Shown here: piece by piece, positions 63,335 through 64,000 of the stretch
Numbering within the stretch: position 1 is the stretch's first letter
Layout: every line of letters begins with the position of its first letter
From: Rostratula benghalensis
Taxonomy: Eukaryota; Chordata; Aves; Charadriiformes; Rostratulidae
NCBI GenBank assembly: GCA_013399305.1
Contig: VXAI01000013.1
Span: 7,277,132 to 7,341,131 of the forward strand
Length of the DNA stretch: 64,000 nt
Reading direction: 5' to 3'
The notes under the pieces: generated by a model
What the model was told of the DNA's origin: nothing
Database searches by the model: none
Seen by the model: the letters and a program-made list of their open reading frames with translations, nothing else
Translations under genes and position numbers: made by a program

Positions 63335-63863
63335 GACAGCATATCCATGTCATCTTTCCTTGGGAACAAACACGATCAGCCTGATGAAGAGGCTGGTGAT
63401 AGCCATGAGATCCCTGGGAACAGCACCAGGGCTCACTGCTGACCCCCTCTATGTCACACATAGGTGCAGAGTAAAGTCTCTTGACATGTGATATCCCTCT
63501 AAGATGGTTGTTACCTGTGATGAACAAGGCACTTCAGTTATGCCTCTCTGGTTTTTATATAAGAAAAAGTCCTTCTTTTTCTCACCTTTTCTTCCCACTT
63601 GAAAAAAGAAGAAAAATTATTCTTTTCTGGATTTGATCTTTGCTGAATTAGAATTAATTATTACAACACTGAATTTGTTGGGAGGGGGGGGTTTGTTTGA
63701 ATTTTTTTCAGGTTTTTTTCTGTATGAACAAAAAAAGGAAGAGAGATTTTTGCCAAGTAGTTTATAACAACAATTGCTCTGAAAACAAACAAGGTTTATA
63801 TCCCAAAGCTAGTTACACATTTTAAATAGCCTATCAATTGCATTTTATACACATACTTACTCA

Positions 63864-63905
63864 AATATATATGTGTATATGTATATATGTTTATATGTAT
63901 ATAAA
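63864..63905. repeat. AT/GT compound microsatellite
   Basis: Alternating purine-pyrimidine repeat made of atat, gtat and tgta words over about 42 bases. A typical length-variable vertebrate microsatellite, interrupted by a ttt. Confidence 0.85.
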
Positions 63906-64000
63906 GCAAGCCACAAATAGTGCAAGGTGTATAAAATGACTGCTGTAATTTAAAATGTATAGCAACAAGCAAGAAAAGCTCCGGTCTTTGTAATGAAGAA

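Larger units (their letters stand above)
60606..64000. other. Unique DNA to window end, no gene identified
   Basis: About 3.4 kb without a recognised gene or transposon. It contains poly(A) runs at 61474-61488 and 63318-63334, a small palindrome gtgatgt-cac-acatcac at 61811-61827, short G runs near 62180 and 63680, and the dinucleotide microsatellite near the right edge. Both overlapping 110-135-codon frames (62096-62428 plus, 63120-63527 minus) lack recognisable motifs. Confidence 0.5.

Noticed and set aside
63681..63691. G-rich run near the right edge as a second G-quadruplex
   Set aside because: One long G run with no four separated runs nearby.

Overview
The window looks like a low-GC, gene-poor stretch of a bird (or closely related archosaur) nuclear genome. 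The evidence is the repeat content. At least eight recognisable fragments of the chicken-repeat-1 (CR1) LINE are present. Most end in the CR1-type 3' tail of ATTCTATG octamers and encode parts of the CR1 reverse transcriptase or the ORF2 C-terminus. There is no bacterial-style gene density, no operon and no mammalian Alu or L1. One 26-base N gap and one isolated N show that this is a draft vertebrate assembly.

Layout: 0.3-1.2 kb CR1 (minus strand) with a reverse-transcriptase relic; 3.6-4.5 kb CR1 (plus) with an internal deletion and both tested catalytic aspartates changed to Asn; 5.7-6.3 kb CR1 (minus); 10.6-10.9 kb a much older CR1/L3-like fragment (plus); about 12.4-14.1 kb a GC-richer unique stretch; 17.1 kb a strong G-quadruplex motif; 19.7 kb a short CR1 tail (plus); 20-40 kb mostly unique AT-rich DNA with homopolymers and small duplications; 40.7 kb the assembly gap followed by a CR1 (minus); 44.3-44.6 kb a possible terminal coding exon on the minus strand with a poly(A) signal; 44.95-45.4 kb CR1 (minus) with an uninterrupted 110-codon ORF2 C-terminal fragment; 46.2 kb a probable MIR-like SINE remnant; 50.5 kb a second very old CR1-like fragment (plus); 54.4-54.7 kb CR1 (plus) with an expanded octamer tail; 60.1-60.6 kb CR1 (plus) with one frameshift in the ORF2 C-terminus; 63.9 kb an AT/GT microsatellite.

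I found no complete host gene, no CpG-island promoter, no tRNA or rRNA gene and no CRISPR array. Almost all open frames are antisense or chance frames. The best host-gene candidate is the minus-strand exon at 44.4-44.6 kb, and it stays uncertain because its open frame is short. The CR1 copies do not form a pathway. They are dead, 5'-truncated insertions of at least two age classes in otherwise intergenic or intronic DNA.
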